From: Lapidilactobacillus luobeiensis
GTDB taxonomy: Bacteria; Bacillota; Bacilli; Lactobacillales; Lactobacillaceae
NCBI RefSeq assembly: GCF_024345205.1
Contig: NZ_BROC01000022.1
Location: 1 to 48,395 of the forward strand
Direction of reading: 5' to 3'
DNA: 48,395 bases
The first letter of the stretch is position 1. Every line of letters starts with the position of its first letter. Position numbers and translations under genes: made by a program. The notes under the pieces were generated by a model. The model made no database searches. It was given only the letters and a program-made list of their open reading frames with translations, and was not told the DNA's origin. Shown here in pieces: positions 26,080 to 36,959 of the stretch.

Positions 26080-28701
26080 ATGCCTACAAAAGTTGCACCT
26101 AAACCAGAAACTGAAGTTAATGAAGTTCAAGTCATGGTCGACGGCTTAGTTAAAGAAGCCAACGAAGCCCTCAAAGTCTTAAAGACTTTCGACCAAGAAA
26201 AGATCGACCATATCGTTCACCAAATGGCGATCGGTGGGTTGAATGACCATATGAAATTGGCTAAATTAGCCGTCGAAGAAACTGGCCGGGGCGTTTATGA
26301 AGATAAAGCAGTCAAGAATATGTTCGCGACTGAAGAAATCTGGAACTCGATCAAACATGACAAAACAGTCGGCATCATCGAACGAGATGAAGAACACCGT
26401 TTGGTCAAGATCGCTGAACCTCTGGGTGTTTTAGCTGGGGTTACACCCGTTACCAACCCAACTTCAACAACAATGTTCAAAGCCTTGATCGCGATCAAGA
26501 CTCGTAATCCAATCATCTTCGCCTTCCACCCTGGCGCTCAAAAGAGTTCGGCCGCCGCCTTGGAAAGCTTGAAAGCTGCTGCAGTTGAAGCGGGCTTGCC
26601 TGCTGGCGCCTTGGGCTATATCCCAACACCAAGCATTGAAGCAACTCAAACATTGATGAATCACCCAGGCGTTGCTTCTGTTTTAGCAACTGGTGGTCCT
26701 GGCATGGTCAAGGCAGCTTATTCAACTGGTAAGCCAGCCTTGGGCGTTGGTTCTGGTAACGTGCCTGTTTACCTAGAAAAAACCGCGAATATCAAACAAG
26801 CTGTCAACGATTTGATCTTGTCGAAATCATTCGATAATGGGATGATTTGCGCTTCCGAACAAGCGGTGATCGTTGATGAAGAAATCTACGACCAAGTTGT
26901 TGCTGAATTCAAGGCACAACATGCCTTCGTGCCAAGCAAAGCGGAAGTCAAGAAGATCTCCGATGTTGTCATCAGCAAAGAAAAACATGCGGTCAACCCA
27001 ACGATCGTTGGTCATTCCGCAGTTGAAATCGCTGGCAAGGCTGGCATCAAGGTTCCTGATGATACCGTTGTGATCATCGCTGCAATCGATGGTGTTGGCG
27101 ACGAATACCCATTATCACGGGAGAAGTTATCACCAGTTTTGGCTTTGTTGAAAGCTCATTCAACTGAAGAAGCCTTCAAACTAGCTCACGAAATGTTGCA
27201 CTTAGGCGGGATGGGCCACTCTGCTGGGATCCACACTCGTAACGAAGATTTGGCTGTTGAATACGGCGTGGAAATGGAAGCTTCTCGGATCTTGGTCAAC
27301 CAACCAACTTCTGTTGCCGGTATCGGTGACTTATACAACAACATGATCCCATCCTTGACCTTAGGCTGTGGTTCATGGGGTCATAATTCGATCTCTCATA
27401 ACGTTGGGACGTTCGACTTACTGAACATCAAAACAGTGGCAATGCGTCGGAACAACCTGCAATGGGTAAAGTTGCCGCCCAAAATCTATTTTGAAAAAAA
27501 CTCCATCACCTACCTTGAAAAAATGGAAGGCTTGAAACGCGTTTTCATCGTAGGGGACCCTTCAATGGATAAATTTGGTTATGTGGACATGGTTGAACGG
27601 ACTTTGCACCGTCGCCAAGAACCTGTCACAACCCAACGGTTCGTTGACGTTGAACCAGATCCTTCAACCAACACTGTTTTCAAGGGTGCTGAAATGATGC
27701 GTTCCTTCAAACCAGACGCGATCGTCGCTGTTGGTGGTGGTTCTGTAATGGATGCTGCTAAGGGGATGTGGTTATTCTACACGGCACCAGATGCATCATT
27801 CTGGGGCGCTAAACAGAAATTCATGGATATCCGGAAACGGACTTACAAGTTCCCTAACTTGGACAAGGTCAAGTTGATCTGTGTACCAACAACTTCTGGG
27901 ACTGGGTCTGAAGTAACACCATTCGCCGTTATTACCGATAGCGAAACCAACATCAAGTACCCTTTGGCTGACTATGCCTTGACACCAGATGTGGCGATCG
28001 TTGATAGTAAATTCATCGAATCAGTACCAAAGACTGTTGTCGCTGACTCTGGCTTGGACGTCCTTTGCCACTCATTGGAAAGTTTCGTTTCAACCATGGC
28101 TTCTCATTATACTCGTGGTTTAAGCTTGCAAGCCGCTAAGTTAGTTTTCGAAAACTTGAAAGCTAGTTATGATGGCGACCAAGAAGCCCGCGAAGCGATG
28201 CATGATGCTTCAACGATGGCAGGGATGGCCTTTGCCAACGCGCTGTTAGGGATCAACCACTCGATCGCCCACAAACTTGGCGGGGAATTCCATCTCCCTC
28301 ACGGCCGGGTGATCACGATCACAATGCCTCACGTCATTCGTTACAACTCCTTAGTACCAACAAAACGGGCCGTTTGGGCGAAGTACAACTACTTCCGCGC
28401 TGACGAAGATTACGCTGAAGTTGCTCGTTATGTCGGCTTGAAGGGCAATACGACCGCTGAATTAGTTGATGCTTTGATCCAAGCGATCATTGAATTAGCT
28501 GAAAGCGTTGGCGTTAAGATGTCCTTGAAGGAACAAGGCGTTACGAAGGAACATATCGAAAGCGCAGCAGATCGTTTGGCTGAATTGGCTTACGAAGATA
28601 ACTGTACGATCACGAACCCTAAAGAACCATTGATCGCTGATATGGCCCAAATCATTCGCGATGAATATGAAGGTCCTAAATCAAGCTTTGATCCTAAATA
28701 G
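26080..28701 (+). CDS. adhE: Bifunctional acetaldehyde-CoA/alcohol dehydrogenase AdhE
   Basis: 873 residues. Reduces acetyl-CoA to acetaldehyde and then ethanol, reoxidising two NADH; forms spirosomes. The N-terminal aldehyde dehydrogenase half has the thiol Cys in DNGMICASEQ near residue 255 and GVGSGNVP before it. The C-terminal iron alcohol dehydrogenase half has the GGGSVMDAAKG NAD motif near residue 555 and metal ligands in GLDVLCHSLESF and GINHSIAHKLGG near 660-730. Strong codon bias and RBS TAGGAGG fit high expression. Full length; no frameshift. Confidence 0.98.
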   Translation: MPTKVAPKPETEVNEVQVMVDGLVKEANEALKVLKTFDQEKIDHIVHQMAIGGLNDHMKLAKLAVEETGRGVYEDKAVKNMFATEEIWNSIKHDKTVGIIERDEEHRLVKIAEPLGVLAGVTPVTNPTSTTMFKALIAIKTRNPIIFAFHPGAQKSSAAALESLKAAAVEAGLPAGALGYIPTPSIEATQTLMNHPGVASVLATGGPGMVKAAYSTGKPALGVGSGNVPVYLEKTANIKQAVNDLILSKSFDNGMICASEQAVIVDEEIYDQVVAEFKAQHAFVPSKAEVKKISDVVISKEKHAVNPTIVGHSAVEIAGKAGIKVPDDTVVIIAAIDGVGDEYPLSREKLSPVLALLKAHSTEEAFKLAHEMLHLGGMGHSAGIHTRNEDLAVEYGVEMEASRILVNQPTSVAGIGDLYNNMIPSLTLGCGSWGHNSISHNVGTFDLLNIKTVAMRRNNLQWVKLPPKIYFEKNSITYLEKMEGLKRVFIVGDPSMDKFGYVDMVERTLHRRQEPVTTQRFVDVEPDPSTNTVFKGAEMMRSFKPDAIVAVGGGSVMDAAKGMWLFYTAPDASFWGAKQKFMDIRKRTYKFPNLDKVKLICVPTTSGTGSEVTPFAVITDSETNIKYPLADYALTPDVAIVDSKFIESVPKTVVADSGLDVLCHSLESFVSTMASHYTRGLSLQAAKLVFENLKASYDGDQEAREAMHDASTMAGMAFANALLGINHSIAHKLGGEFHLPHGRVITITMPHVIRYNSLVPTKRAVWAKYNYFRADEDYAEVARYVGLKGNTTAELVDALIQAIIELAESVGVKMSLKEQGVTKEHIESAADRLAELAYEDNCTITNPKEPLIADMAQIIRDEYEGPKSSFDPK

Positions 28702-28730
28702 GCTTGAATATAAATAAAGCAGCATTATAA

Positions 28731-28759
28731 AAGGTCACCTCGTTGGAGGTGGCTTTTTT
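28731..28759 (+). terminator. Terminator of adhE
   Basis: 11-bp stem with two G-U pairs (AAGGTCACCTC/GAGGTGGCTTT), GTTG loop, six T. Confidence 0.93.
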
Positions 28760-29172
28760 GTTGAAGGATGCTTAAATGGTGAGGTGAAAACAACGATTTG
28801 CTGAAAGAATCGGGTCTGAGTTGTCCTGTTGTCCTGAACGTCGATTGTTTAGCCGACCCGACTCATGGTTGCGCTCTAGTGGTATAGAGCGGTCTTCTTT
28901 CGTTGTGAGCGCTTGCTGGAAGATGCTGACTTTGAATCTTGATACCGGTAACAGAATGGTTTTGAAAACGCTAAAGCTTGACGGCTTGGGCTTAGGATCA
29001 CTGCCCAAAAATATGGGTCGGATTTGGGCGATTTTCTAAGACATCTGCGATTGACTTAGGTTTTTCTGCATGGTAGGGTTTCTAAGTAACCGTTGCCATC
29101 AATGCTTTTTGTTAGGACAGAGCTGGTTATTTCCGATTATTATCATTGAAATCAATGAAGGAGTTTTAGTGC
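28760..29172 (+). promoter_or_regulatory. Upstream region of the GH31 gene with hairpins and weak cre-like boxes
   Basis: No gene. Hairpins: TCGGGTC (28810-28816) with GACCCGA (28855-28861), and CGCTCTA-GTGGTA-TAGAGCG (28872-28891). Two cre-like 14-mers, each matching TGWNANCGNTNWCA at 12 of 14 positions: TGTGAGCGCTTGCT (28904-28917), and TGAAAACGCTAAAG about 50 bases downstream. A TTGACT near 29052 may be a -35. Confidence 0.35.
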
Positions 29173-31485
29173 ATGAGCAATCGTTTGCTTGACCACAAAG
29201 TCGTTGGTCAAAAAATTCAATTTAATTATCAAAAGGGTTCATTACAATTAACCATCGTCACGCCGGAGATCGTGCGAGTTTTAGTGGATGCTACCCAAGG
29301 GGATCGTTCTTATGCAATCGAGGGGAACAAAGTCCAAAAGGCGACCTTCTCGGTGACGACGGCCCCAGAACAAGTCACAGTCAAAACGAGTGCCTTATCG
29401 ATCATTATTGGCGCGGATCAGCGCTTAGATGTTTTTAACGCGGCAAGAGAACCATTGGTCCAAGATTACTTAGGTAAACGGCAACCCTTGCCACGGGGAA
29501 TGGACGCACAGCAAGCGGCGTTAGCTAGCGCTGAAGGTCATGAGTTGACCGCAGAGGGCGCGACAAGTCACGGCTATCACCAAGTTTTGAAGCAATTAGC
29601 GCCGGATGAACAGTTCTTTGGCTTGGGTGACAAAACGGGTTTCATCAATAAGCGTGGTTATGAGTTCGATAATTGGAACACGGACGACCCAGCGCCACAA
29701 ATGGAGAATTTCACGCGTTTATATAAGAGTGTTCCCTTCCTACTTGGTTTGAAGAATGGGATTCCTTATGGCCTGTTTTTTGATAATACCAATCGAAGTC
29801 ATTTCGATTTAGGTAAGGAAAGTGATGCTTATTATTTCTATTCAGTCGAGGACGGGGTGCTGGACTATTATGTGATCGGCGGCGCTAGTTTGGCGGCGGT
29901 GATCCAGAATTATACCTATTTGACAGGGCGGACCCCACTGCCACAGAAATGGACCTTGGGTTACCAACAATCACGCTGGGGCTATCAAGACGCTGCGGAG
30001 ATCAAAAGGATCGCGCAAAAAATGCGTGCTTATCATTTGCCGCTGGATGTGATCCATTTGGATATCGACTATATGGATGGGTATCGCGTCTTTACTTGGG
30101 ATCCACATAAGTATCCGGACATGAAACAGTTTCTGGCCGAGCTAAAAGCGGCCGGAATCAAAATCGTCACGATCATTGATCCAGGCGTCAAAGAAGATCC
30201 CGGTTACAGCGTTTTCGATGCAGGCGTGCGTAATAATTTTTTCGTGAAAACACCGGAAGGGTTTGATTATGTCAATCGTGTCTGGCCAGGCGAATCCGTT
30301 TATCCGGACTTTGGGCGAGCACGAGTCCGGGCTTGGTGGGCTGACAATCATCAGAAGTTGACCGCAGCCGGCGTGGCCGGGATTTGGAATGACATGAATG
30401 AGCCAGCTTCATTTAATGGACAGATCCCTGATGAGATCATTTTCTCTGATGAAGATCAGGCGGCGACTCACGGCAAGATGCATAATGTTTATGGTCATAA
30501 TATGTCACGTGCGACCTATGAAGGGCTATTGGCCCAACAGCAGCGGCGGCCATTTGTGATCACGCGGGCGGCATTTGCAGGTACGCAAAAATATGCCACG
30601 GTCTGGACGGGTGATAATCATGCCTTATGGGCCCATCTGCAAATGATGATCCCGCAATTAAGTAACTTAGGCCTTAGCGGTTTCGCTTTCGCCGGAACGG
30701 ATATTGGCGGGTTTGGTTCCGACACGACCGCCGAATTATTGATCCGTTGGTTAGAAGCGGCGATCTTTAGTCCGTTATTACGTAACCATAGCGCGATCGG
30801 CACCCGTTTTCAGGAGCCCTAGGCTTTTGGCGAACCAACACTGTCGATCTATCGGCGTTATCTCCAATTACGTTATCACTTGATCCCTTATCTATACGAT
30901 TTATTTGCGACTGGCGAGAAAACAGGGCTACCCGTGATGCGCGCGCTTGTTTTGGCCGATGAACAGGATCCGCGTTTACGAGAGATCAGTGATCAATACA
31001 TGGTGGGCGACCGTTTATTAGTTGCGCCGATCGTTCAAAAGGGACAAACAAAGCGTCTGGTTTATCTGCCTGCGGGACAATGGATCGACTTTTGGACGGG
31101 CAATCGTTATCAGGGCCAACAGGATATCGTGGTGACCGCTGAGTTGGATCAATTGCCATTGTTTGTGCGCCAGGATAGCTTGTTACCTTGGGCGGACGAT
31201 CGCGAGTATGTGGCTGAGGCGCCGGAAACACATCTGACTTTCCGTCTTTTTGGTGAGAGTGGTCAGTATGATCATTATCAAGATAATGGTCAAGATCTGG
31301 CTTATCGACAAGGTGAATACAATCGCTATCAGATCGAGGTCACTGCTGAGCAGGCGCAGGTCAGTTTGCGCCACCATGGCTACCGACCTGTTTATTCGAC
31401 GATCACTGTGGAAACGACGGCAGGATCGCAACAATTTGCCTATGACGCGGCGACAGAGCAATATGTTTTGATCCCAGCTCCTTAA
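29173..31485 (+). pseudogene. GH31 alpha-glucosidase interrupted by an amber codon
   Basis: Glycoside hydrolase family 31 alpha-glucosidase, which would remove glucose from maltose-type or isomaltose-type oligosaccharides in the cytoplasm. The nucleophile Asp is in GIWNDMNEPASF (residue 407) and the acid/base Asp in VWTGDN (residue 481). At codon 550 an in-frame TAG (30820-30822) replaces the Trp of the family's QEPWAFG motif. One base (TGG to TAG) explains it. After the stop the same frame runs on for 220 codons with the normal C-terminal beta domains, giving 770 residues in all, the usual family length. Both catalytic residues lie before the stop, but the barrel end and C-terminal domains would be lost. 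Nonsense mutation or sequencing error; a restart from the TTG at 30880 would give only the tail. Confidence 0.9.
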
Positions 31486-31793
31486 AAAAGGGGCACACTT
31501 TAAATCAGTTTGTTTGGTTGAACAGCTATTAGGTATGAAACGATTTTAAAGTTTGTCTGATCATGAAGTCGCCAGATCTGGCGACTTTTTTGCTGGGATA
31601 TTTTTGCAGGGGATCAAACGAGGGGCTTACGAGAATCAGTGGTTGGATCGGGAAAAAAGGTGATTATCAGCAAGTTGATTATTATTTCAGTGATGTACAG
31701 GGAATATCATTTAAAGTTTAGCCGCAGATAGTGTAAAATAACAATTAGTAAGTTGATTCTGTAAGAATAACTAGGAAGAGGTCTAGGCCTAAC
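31486..31793 (+). other. Gap between GH31 pseudogene and zwf: terminator and promoter
   Basis: The 22-bp perfect palindrome at 31566-31587 is followed by T to 31591 (terminator of the GH31 gene). A -10-like TAAAAT (31734-31739) lies about 60 bases before zwf, with only a poor -35. Nothing else seen. Confidence 0.6.
31566..31591 (+). terminator. Terminator of the GH31 gene
   Basis: AAGTCGCCAGA followed by its exact complement, then a T-run. Confidence 0.9.
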
Positions 31794-33254
31794 ATGAATG
31801 AAAATGAAAAACGCGTGTTAATGGTTATTTTTGGTGGGTCGGGGGATTTAGCCCATCGGAAATTATATCCAGCATTATTTGAACTCTATTTGAAAGGTCA
31901 ATTGGCCGAACATTTTGCTGTTATCGGAACGGCGCGGCGTCCGTGGACACATGATTATTTCCGTGAAACAGTGGCTGCCAATTTGAATGTGGGCACGACG
32001 GTGCAACAACAGGCCTTCGTCCAACATTTTTATTATCAATCGCATGATGTTCAAGACGCGGATCACTATATCATCTTGAAAAAATTGATCGATTCTTTGG
32101 ACCAAGAATATGACTTGGGTGGGAATCGGATCTTTTATATGGCGATGCGACCCGCATTGTTTGGGACCATCGCGGCGCACTTGAAATCGGAACATTTGCT
32201 AAGTAGCGCAGGTTATAATCGCTTGATCATTGAGAAACCGTTTGGGCATGATTATCAGTCTGCCTTGGCACTGAATGAAGCGGTGATCAGTACGTTCGCG
32301 CGCGATCAGGTCTATCGGATCGACCATTATCTGGGAAAAGAAATGATCCAGAATATTCCTTATCTGCGGTTTGATAACCCTGTTTTGGCGGCAGTCTGGA
32401 ATCGCGATTATATCGACAATATCCAGATCACTTTAGCCGAACGATTAGGCGTCGAGGAACGTGGCGGTTATTATGAGACTGCGGGGGCTTTGCGGGATAT
32501 GGTCCAAAACCATATTATGCAGATCATCGCGATGTTGGCGATGCCTAAACCTAACGACTTTAACGATGCTGCGATTACAGCGGCGCGACGTGAGGTCTTT
32601 ACCCACCTGCATCAATATAGTGCGGCTGAAGTGCCGCAGAAATTCATTCGCGGCCAATATGGACCTAGTACTGATGGTCAGGCTTTAGGTTATCGGCAAG
32701 AAGATAAAATCGCGCCTAAGTCAAATGTTGAGACTTTTGTGGCCGGTGAGATCCGGCTCGATCTGCCTCAGTGGCAAGGCGTGCCCTTTTATGTGCGGAC
32801 AGGTAAGCGGCTGCCTTTGAAGAAGACTCGGATCGACATCGTCTTCAAGGCGGCGGCGAAAAACCTTTTTGGAGCCGAAAAGCTAGCCGAACCGGTTTTA
32901 ACGATCGAGGTCGAACCAGAGATGCGCTTAAGCTGGCACCTGAATACAAAAGAAATCGGTCAAAGCACAGCGGCGATCCCACGGGAGCTGGTTTTCACAC
33001 TGCCAGAACGTGAAGCAGCTCAAGTCCCTGACGCTTATGAGCGTTTGATTTTGGATGCGATCAACGGACGTCGGAGCAACTTCGTCAGTTGGCAAGACAT
33101 GGCCGGAGCGTGGCAGTTCGTTGACGGGATCCGTCAGGTCTGGGAACAGTGCCAATGCCCTAAATTCCCCAACTACGCTTCAGGAACGATGGGACCACTA
33201 GCTGCGGAAGAATTACTTCAGAAGACCGGGCGAACTTGGATCTTTAAAGATTGA
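31794..33254 (+). CDS. zwf: Glucose-6-phosphate 1-dehydrogenase
   Basis: 486 residues. Oxidises glucose-6-phosphate with NADP to 6-phosphogluconolactone, the entry step of the oxidative pentose phosphate or phosphoketolase route. NADP-binding GGSGDLAHRKLYPALF at the N-terminus, substrate-binding EKPFGHD near residue 148, and RIDHYLGKE near residue 180 with the catalytic His. YVRTGKRLP comes near residue 340. The ATG has GAAGAGG upstream. Single gene with its own terminator. Confidence 0.98.
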   Translation: MNENEKRVLMVIFGGSGDLAHRKLYPALFELYLKGQLAEHFAVIGTARRPWTHDYFRETVAANLNVGTTVQQQAFVQHFYYQSHDVQDADHYIILKKLIDSLDQEYDLGGNRIFYMAMRPALFGTIAAHLKSEHLLSSAGYNRLIIEKPFGHDYQSALALNEAVISTFARDQVYRIDHYLGKEMIQNIPYLRFDNPVLAAVWNRDYIDNIQITLAERLGVEERGGYYETAGALRDMVQNHIMQIIAMLAMPKPNDFNDAAITAARREVFTHLHQYSAAEVPQKFIRGQYGPSTDGQALGYRQEDKIAPKSNVETFVAGEIRLDLPQWQGVPFYVRTGKRLPLKKTRIDIVFKAAAKNLFGAEKLAEPVLTIEVEPEMRLSWHLNTKEIGQSTAAIPRELVFTLPEREAAQVPDAYERLILDAINGRRSNFVSWQDMAGAWQFVDGIRQVWEQCQCPKFPNYASGTMGPLAAEELLQKTGRTWIFKD

Positions 33255-33299
33255 GCGTGAGCTTAGCCAGTCGCTGATATTATGTCAGCAAGATTTTTG

Positions 33300-33331
33300 A
33301 TTCAGGTCAGCTTAGGTTGACCTGAATTTTT
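33300..33331 (+). terminator. Terminator of zwf
   Basis: 10-bp perfect stem ATTCAGGTCA/TGACCTGAAT, eight-base loop, T-run. Confidence 0.92.
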
Positions 33332-33377
33332 ATCGTTTGGTTCGAATCGGTGCGATCAGAACAAGGAGGTTGGTTGA

Positions 33378-34496
33378 ATGGGTGAATGGCTAGAGATCCC
33401 CTTACGGTACCATACGCAACGGCGGATCATCCATTTGGACATGGACGCTTTTTATGCCTCAGTGGAGATCCGTGAACAACCAGAGCTGAAGACGAAGGCC
33501 GTGGTGGTCGGACCGGATCCACGGCAGACAGGTGGACACGGTGTTGTGACCACGGCCAATTATGTCGCGCGGAAATTTGGGGTCCACTCGGCGATGCCCG
33601 CCGCACAAGCACTGAAATTGATCCCTCGGGAGCAGCTTGTTTTTGTGCCACCACATTTTGAGCTTTATCGTGAGGTCTCGGCTCAGATCCATCAGCTTTT
33701 TCATCAAATCACGGATGTGGTCGAACCGATCTCTTTGGATGAGGCCTTTCTCGATGTTACGAACAACAAGCGTCATGAACATAATACGATCAAGCTGGCG
33801 CAGTGGTTACAGCAGCAGATCTTGCAACAAACCCACTTGACTTGTTCGATGGGCATCTCCTATAATAAATTCTTGGCAAAAGTCGCGTCAGATCATAATA
33901 AGCCAATGGGGCGAACCATCGTCCGACCGGAGTTGGCTTTGGCCTTTCTCGGAGAATTGCCGATCGAAAGTTTTTTCGGCGTGGGGAAGAAAATGCAGTC
34001 CTCTTTGCACGAACTTGGTGTTTACACAGGTCATGACCTTCAGCAGCTATCACAGGCCGAGTTGATCCAACGCTATAAGAAGATGGGGTTCATGCTTTAT
34101 CAACATGCCCGTGGTGTTGATGATAGTCCTGTTTCGAATCAACGCGATCGAAAGTCGATCGGCAAGGAGACCACCTTCAATCCGGCCTTGACCACTGATG
34201 AGGCCGCGCGTCGTCAATTGACTCAATTAAGTCAGCAGGTCGCTGCGGCGTTACAGAAGCGCCAACTTCACGGCAAAGTGCTGGTGTTGAAACTACGTGA
34301 TGCCGATTTCAATACAGTGACCAAACGGCGAAGTTTGGATCGTTACTTGTACACGGCCACGGAGATCAGTCAAGAAGCGTTACTTTTATGGCAGCAGTTT
34401 GGCGATTTGAGTCGAGGGATCCGTCTTTTAGGCGTAACGATAACGGATCTGTTCCCAGTAGCCTATGAAAATCTGAGTTTACCTTTGATTTTTTAA
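33378..34496 (+). CDS. dinB: DNA polymerase IV
   Basis: 372 residues, Y-family translesion polymerase. Catalytic carboxylates in IIHLDMDAFYASVE (near residue 20) and EPISLDEAFLDV (near residue 117). Helix-hairpin-helix FFGVGKKMQSSLHELG near residue 197; little-finger domain after 250. The C-terminal SLPLIF resembles a sliding-clamp binding motif. RBS AAGGAGG nine bases before the ATG. No LexA box was recognised upstream. Confidence 0.97.
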   Translation: MGEWLEIPLRYHTQRRIIHLDMDAFYASVEIREQPELKTKAVVVGPDPRQTGGHGVVTTANYVARKFGVHSAMPAAQALKLIPREQLVFVPPHFELYREVSAQIHQLFHQITDVVEPISLDEAFLDVTNNKRHEHNTIKLAQWLQQQILQQTHLTCSMGISYNKFLAKVASDHNKPMGRTIVRPELALAFLGELPIESFFGVGKKMQSSLHELGVYTGHDLQQLSQAELIQRYKKMGFMLYQHARGVDDSPVSNQRDRKSIGKETTFNPALTTDEAARRQLTQLSQQVAAALQKRQLHGKVLVLKLRDADFNTVTKRRSLDRYLYTATEISQEALLLWQQFGDLSRGIRLLGVTITDLFPVAYENLSLPLIF

Positions 34497-34571
34497 AAAA
34501 ATGAACGAGTTGATCAGTTTTTTATATTTGCGATAGATTTTTTCAACGAACAATTGTATACTAAATGTATA

Positions 34572-34770
34572 TTGTTTGAACGACCCGGATCAATGTAGAA
34601 AAGATGGACTTTGTTGAGTCAGCGACCTCAAGATAGTGAAAGTTGAGGCAACGGTCATCTGGCGCGACTTTGATCAACATCTGGATAGACAAGCAAAGTG
34701 GCCATAATTGGCAAGCAGAGTGGTACCGCGGTGATCCCGTCTCTAGAATTTATAGGGGCGGTTTTTCTTT
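34572..34770 (+). promoter_or_regulatory. T-box riboswitch controlling argS
   Basis: The conserved T-box AGAGTGGTACCGCGG lies at 34717-34731, followed by a terminator: CCGTCTCTA (34737-34745) with TAGGGGCGG (34753-34761) and a T-run. The T-box sequence can instead form the antiterminator. The preceding 140 bases fold as stem I-like hairpins. A CGC near 34663-34665 is a possible arginine specifier codon (low certainty). Low charged tRNA-Arg would allow argS expression. A -10-like TATACT is at 34557-34562. Confidence 0.9.
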
Positions 34771-34791
34771 GGTATCGCAGAGGAGGAGAAT

Positions 34792-36486
34792 ATGAACGTA
34801 AAAGAGAATGTGATCATCAGTTTACAGCAAGGCTTGGATGCTGAGTTGACGTATGCACAGATCGAGCAGTTACTAGAAGTGCCTAAATCTTCTGCATTAG
34901 GAGATTACGCGTTTCCAACGTTTATCTTAGCGAAGACGTGGCATCGTGCGCCGCAACAGATCGCCCAAGAATTGGTGACCAAGATCGATGGGACTGCTTT
35001 TGAAAAAGTAGTCGCGACTGGCGCTTATGTCAATTTCTTTTTGAACAAACCTGCGTTTGCGGCGGCAACGCTGACGACGATCTTAGCTGAGGGGACAGCC
35101 TACGGAGATAGTGATCAAGGGCAGCAGGCAAATATCCCCATCGATATGTCCTCACCAAATATCGCCAAGCCAATGTCTATGGGTCATTTGCGTTCGACAG
35201 TGATCGGCAATTCTTTAGCGAAGATCTATCATAAATTAGGTTATCAGCCCATCAAGATCAACTACTTGGGTGATTGGGGCACACAATTCGGCAAACTGAT
35301 CGTGGCTTACCACAAGTGGGGTAGCGAGGCTGAGATCAAGGCCGATCCAATCGGTAATCTGTTGAAATATTACGTTCATTTCCATGAAGAGGCGTTGAAG
35401 GATCCAGAGTTGGACGATGAAGGCCGAGCTTGGTTCAAGAAATTAGAAGATGGGGATCCAGAAGCGACACATTTATGGGAATGGTTCCGAGGCTTGTCTT
35501 TGGCTGAATTCAAGAAGATCTATGATCGTCTTGGCATCGATTTTGATTCCTTTAACGGAGAAGCTTATTATAATGATAAGATGGATCCAGTAGTCGCTGA
35601 TCTTCAACAAAAAGGGTTGTTGCAAGAAAGCCAAGGCGCACAGATCGTTGACCTAACGGCTGAGGGGCTGACTCCGGCCTTGATCAAACGTTCTGATGGC
35701 GCGACTTTATATATTACCCGAGATCTTGCCGCGGCGATCGATCGTTATCAGAAATACCATTTCGCTAAATCTTTGTATGTGGTCGGCGCCGAACAAACTG
35801 AGCACTTTAAGCAATTGAAGGCAGTTCTGAAACAAATGGGGTACGACTGGGCTGATCAGATCATCCATGTACCTTTCGGCTTGATCACCAAAGATGGTAA
35901 GAAATTATCTACTCGTAAAGGCAATGTCGTGTTATTGGATCAGGTCTTGGACGAAGCTGTCAGTCTGGCACAGGCGCAGATCGCCGCTAAAAATCCTGAA
36001 CTTCATGATGCAGCGACAGTCGCTCATCAGGTCGGGGTCGGCGCTGTTATTTTCCATGATCTCAAGAATGATCGTCTTGATAGCTTTGACTTTAATTTGG
36101 CCGAAGTCGTTCGTTTTGAAGGGGAAACGGGTCCATATGTGCAGTACACCAACGCGCGGGCACAGAGTATCTTACGCAAGGCTGATTTTTCTGGTGATTT
36201 GAGCACCCATTCCCTAGCGTTAGCAGACCCGCAAGCCTGGGATGTTGTTAAATATTTGGCTGATTTTCCTAATGTGATCCAGCGGGCAGCCCAAGGGTTC
36301 GAACCTTCAGTGATCGCTAAATATGCATTGCGTTTGGCAAAGGCTTTCAATAAATATTATGCCAATTCAAAGATCCTGGTCGACGATGAGCAGTTAGCGG
36401 CACGTTTAGGCTTAGTCACAGCGGTGAGTCAGGTATTACAACTTGCCTTAGGATTATTGGGCGTTGCAGCCCCAGAAGAGATGTAG
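34792..36486 (+). CDS. argS: Arginyl-tRNA synthetase
   Basis: 564 residues, class I synthetase. N-terminal Arg-tRNA additional domain ([11 protein letters not shown] near residue 38), HIGH-type motif [16 protein letters not shown] near residue 122, KMSK-type loop [11 protein letters not shown] near residue 368, and a DALR anticodon-binding domain at the C-terminus. RBS GAGGAGGAG before the ATG. Expression should follow tRNA-Arg charging through the upstream T-box. argR follows 10 bases after the stop. Confidence 0.98.
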   Translation: MNVKENVIISLQQGLDAELTYAQIEQLLEVPKSSALGDYAFPTFILAKTWHRAPQQIAQELVTKIDGTAFEKVVATGAYVNFFLNKPAFAAATLTTILAEGTAYGDSDQGQQANIPIDMSSPNIAKPMSMGHLRSTVIGNSLAKIYHKLGYQPIKINYLGDWGTQFGKLIVAYHKWGSEAEIKADPIGNLLKYYVHFHEEALKDPELDDEGRAWFKKLEDGDPEATHLWEWFRGLSLAEFKKIYDRLGIDFDSFNGEAYYNDKMDPVVADLQQKGLLQESQGAQIVDLTAEGLTPALIKRSDGATLYITRDLAAAIDRYQKYHFAKSLYVVGAEQTEHFKQLKAVLKQMGYDWADQIIHVPFGLITKDGKKLSTRKGNVVLLDQVLDEAVSLAQAQIAAKNPELHDAATVAHQVGVGAVIFHDLKNDRLDSFDFNLAEVVRFEGETGPYVQYTNARAQSILRKADFSGDLSTHSLALADPQAWDVVKYLADFPNVIQRAAQGFEPSVIAKYALRLAKAFNKYYANSKILVDDEQLAARLGLVTAVSQVLQLALGLLGVAAPEEM

Positions 36487-36496
36487 GAGTGAAATC

Positions 36497-36958
36497 ATGA
36501 AGAAAAAAGAACGTCAAGCTATTTTACAAAAAATCGTCCGCGAACATTTGGTCCACACACAAGAAGAGTTGCAAGACTATTTACACGAATATGGCGTGGG
36601 TACGACCCAAGCAACGTTATCTCGGGATCTTCGCGAGTTGAAGATCACTAAGATGCGTGATGAGTATGGCAAATCACGTTATATCAAATTGACGACCGAA
36701 ACACGAGGCGATGCTAAACAACGCCTATATTCCGCCTTAAAAACAGTGACAAAATCGATCGATGTTTTGGAGTTTTTGGTGATCATCCATACTAGTCCTA
36801 GTTATGGCAATTTTTTGGCCGCAGCATTAGATGATCTACGTCATTCCGAGCCAATGGATATCTTGGGGACTTTAGCGGGACACGATACAGTGGTGGCTTT
36901 CTGTCAGGACGCGACTCAGGCACAGACGGTCGCGGATTATTTGTCGGCACACCTTTAA
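36497..36958 (+). CDS. argR: Arginine repressor ArgR
   Basis: 153 residues. N-terminal winged helix with the family motif TQATLSRDLRELKI near residue 37; the C-terminal hexamer domain has GTLAGHDTVVAF near residue 125, which carries the arginine-binding Asp. In the presence of arginine it regulates biosynthetic and catabolic arg genes. Start ATG 36497, after TAGGAGTG. Cotranscription with argS would place the repressor under the same T-box (inference). Confidence 0.95.
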   Translation: MKKKERQAILQKIVREHLVHTQEELQDYLHEYGVGTTQATLSRDLRELKITKMRDEYGKSRYIKLTTETRGDAKQRLYSALKTVTKSIDVLEFLVIIHTSPSYGNFLAAALDDLRHSEPMDILGTLAGHDTVVAFCQDATQAQTVADYLSAHL

Positions 36959-36959
36959 A

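Noticed and set aside
30820-30822. Programmed recoding (pyrrolysine or amber suppression) of the GH31 gene
   Set aside because: No specific element was seen downstream and TAG sits at a Trp codon one base away; mutation or sequence error is simpler.
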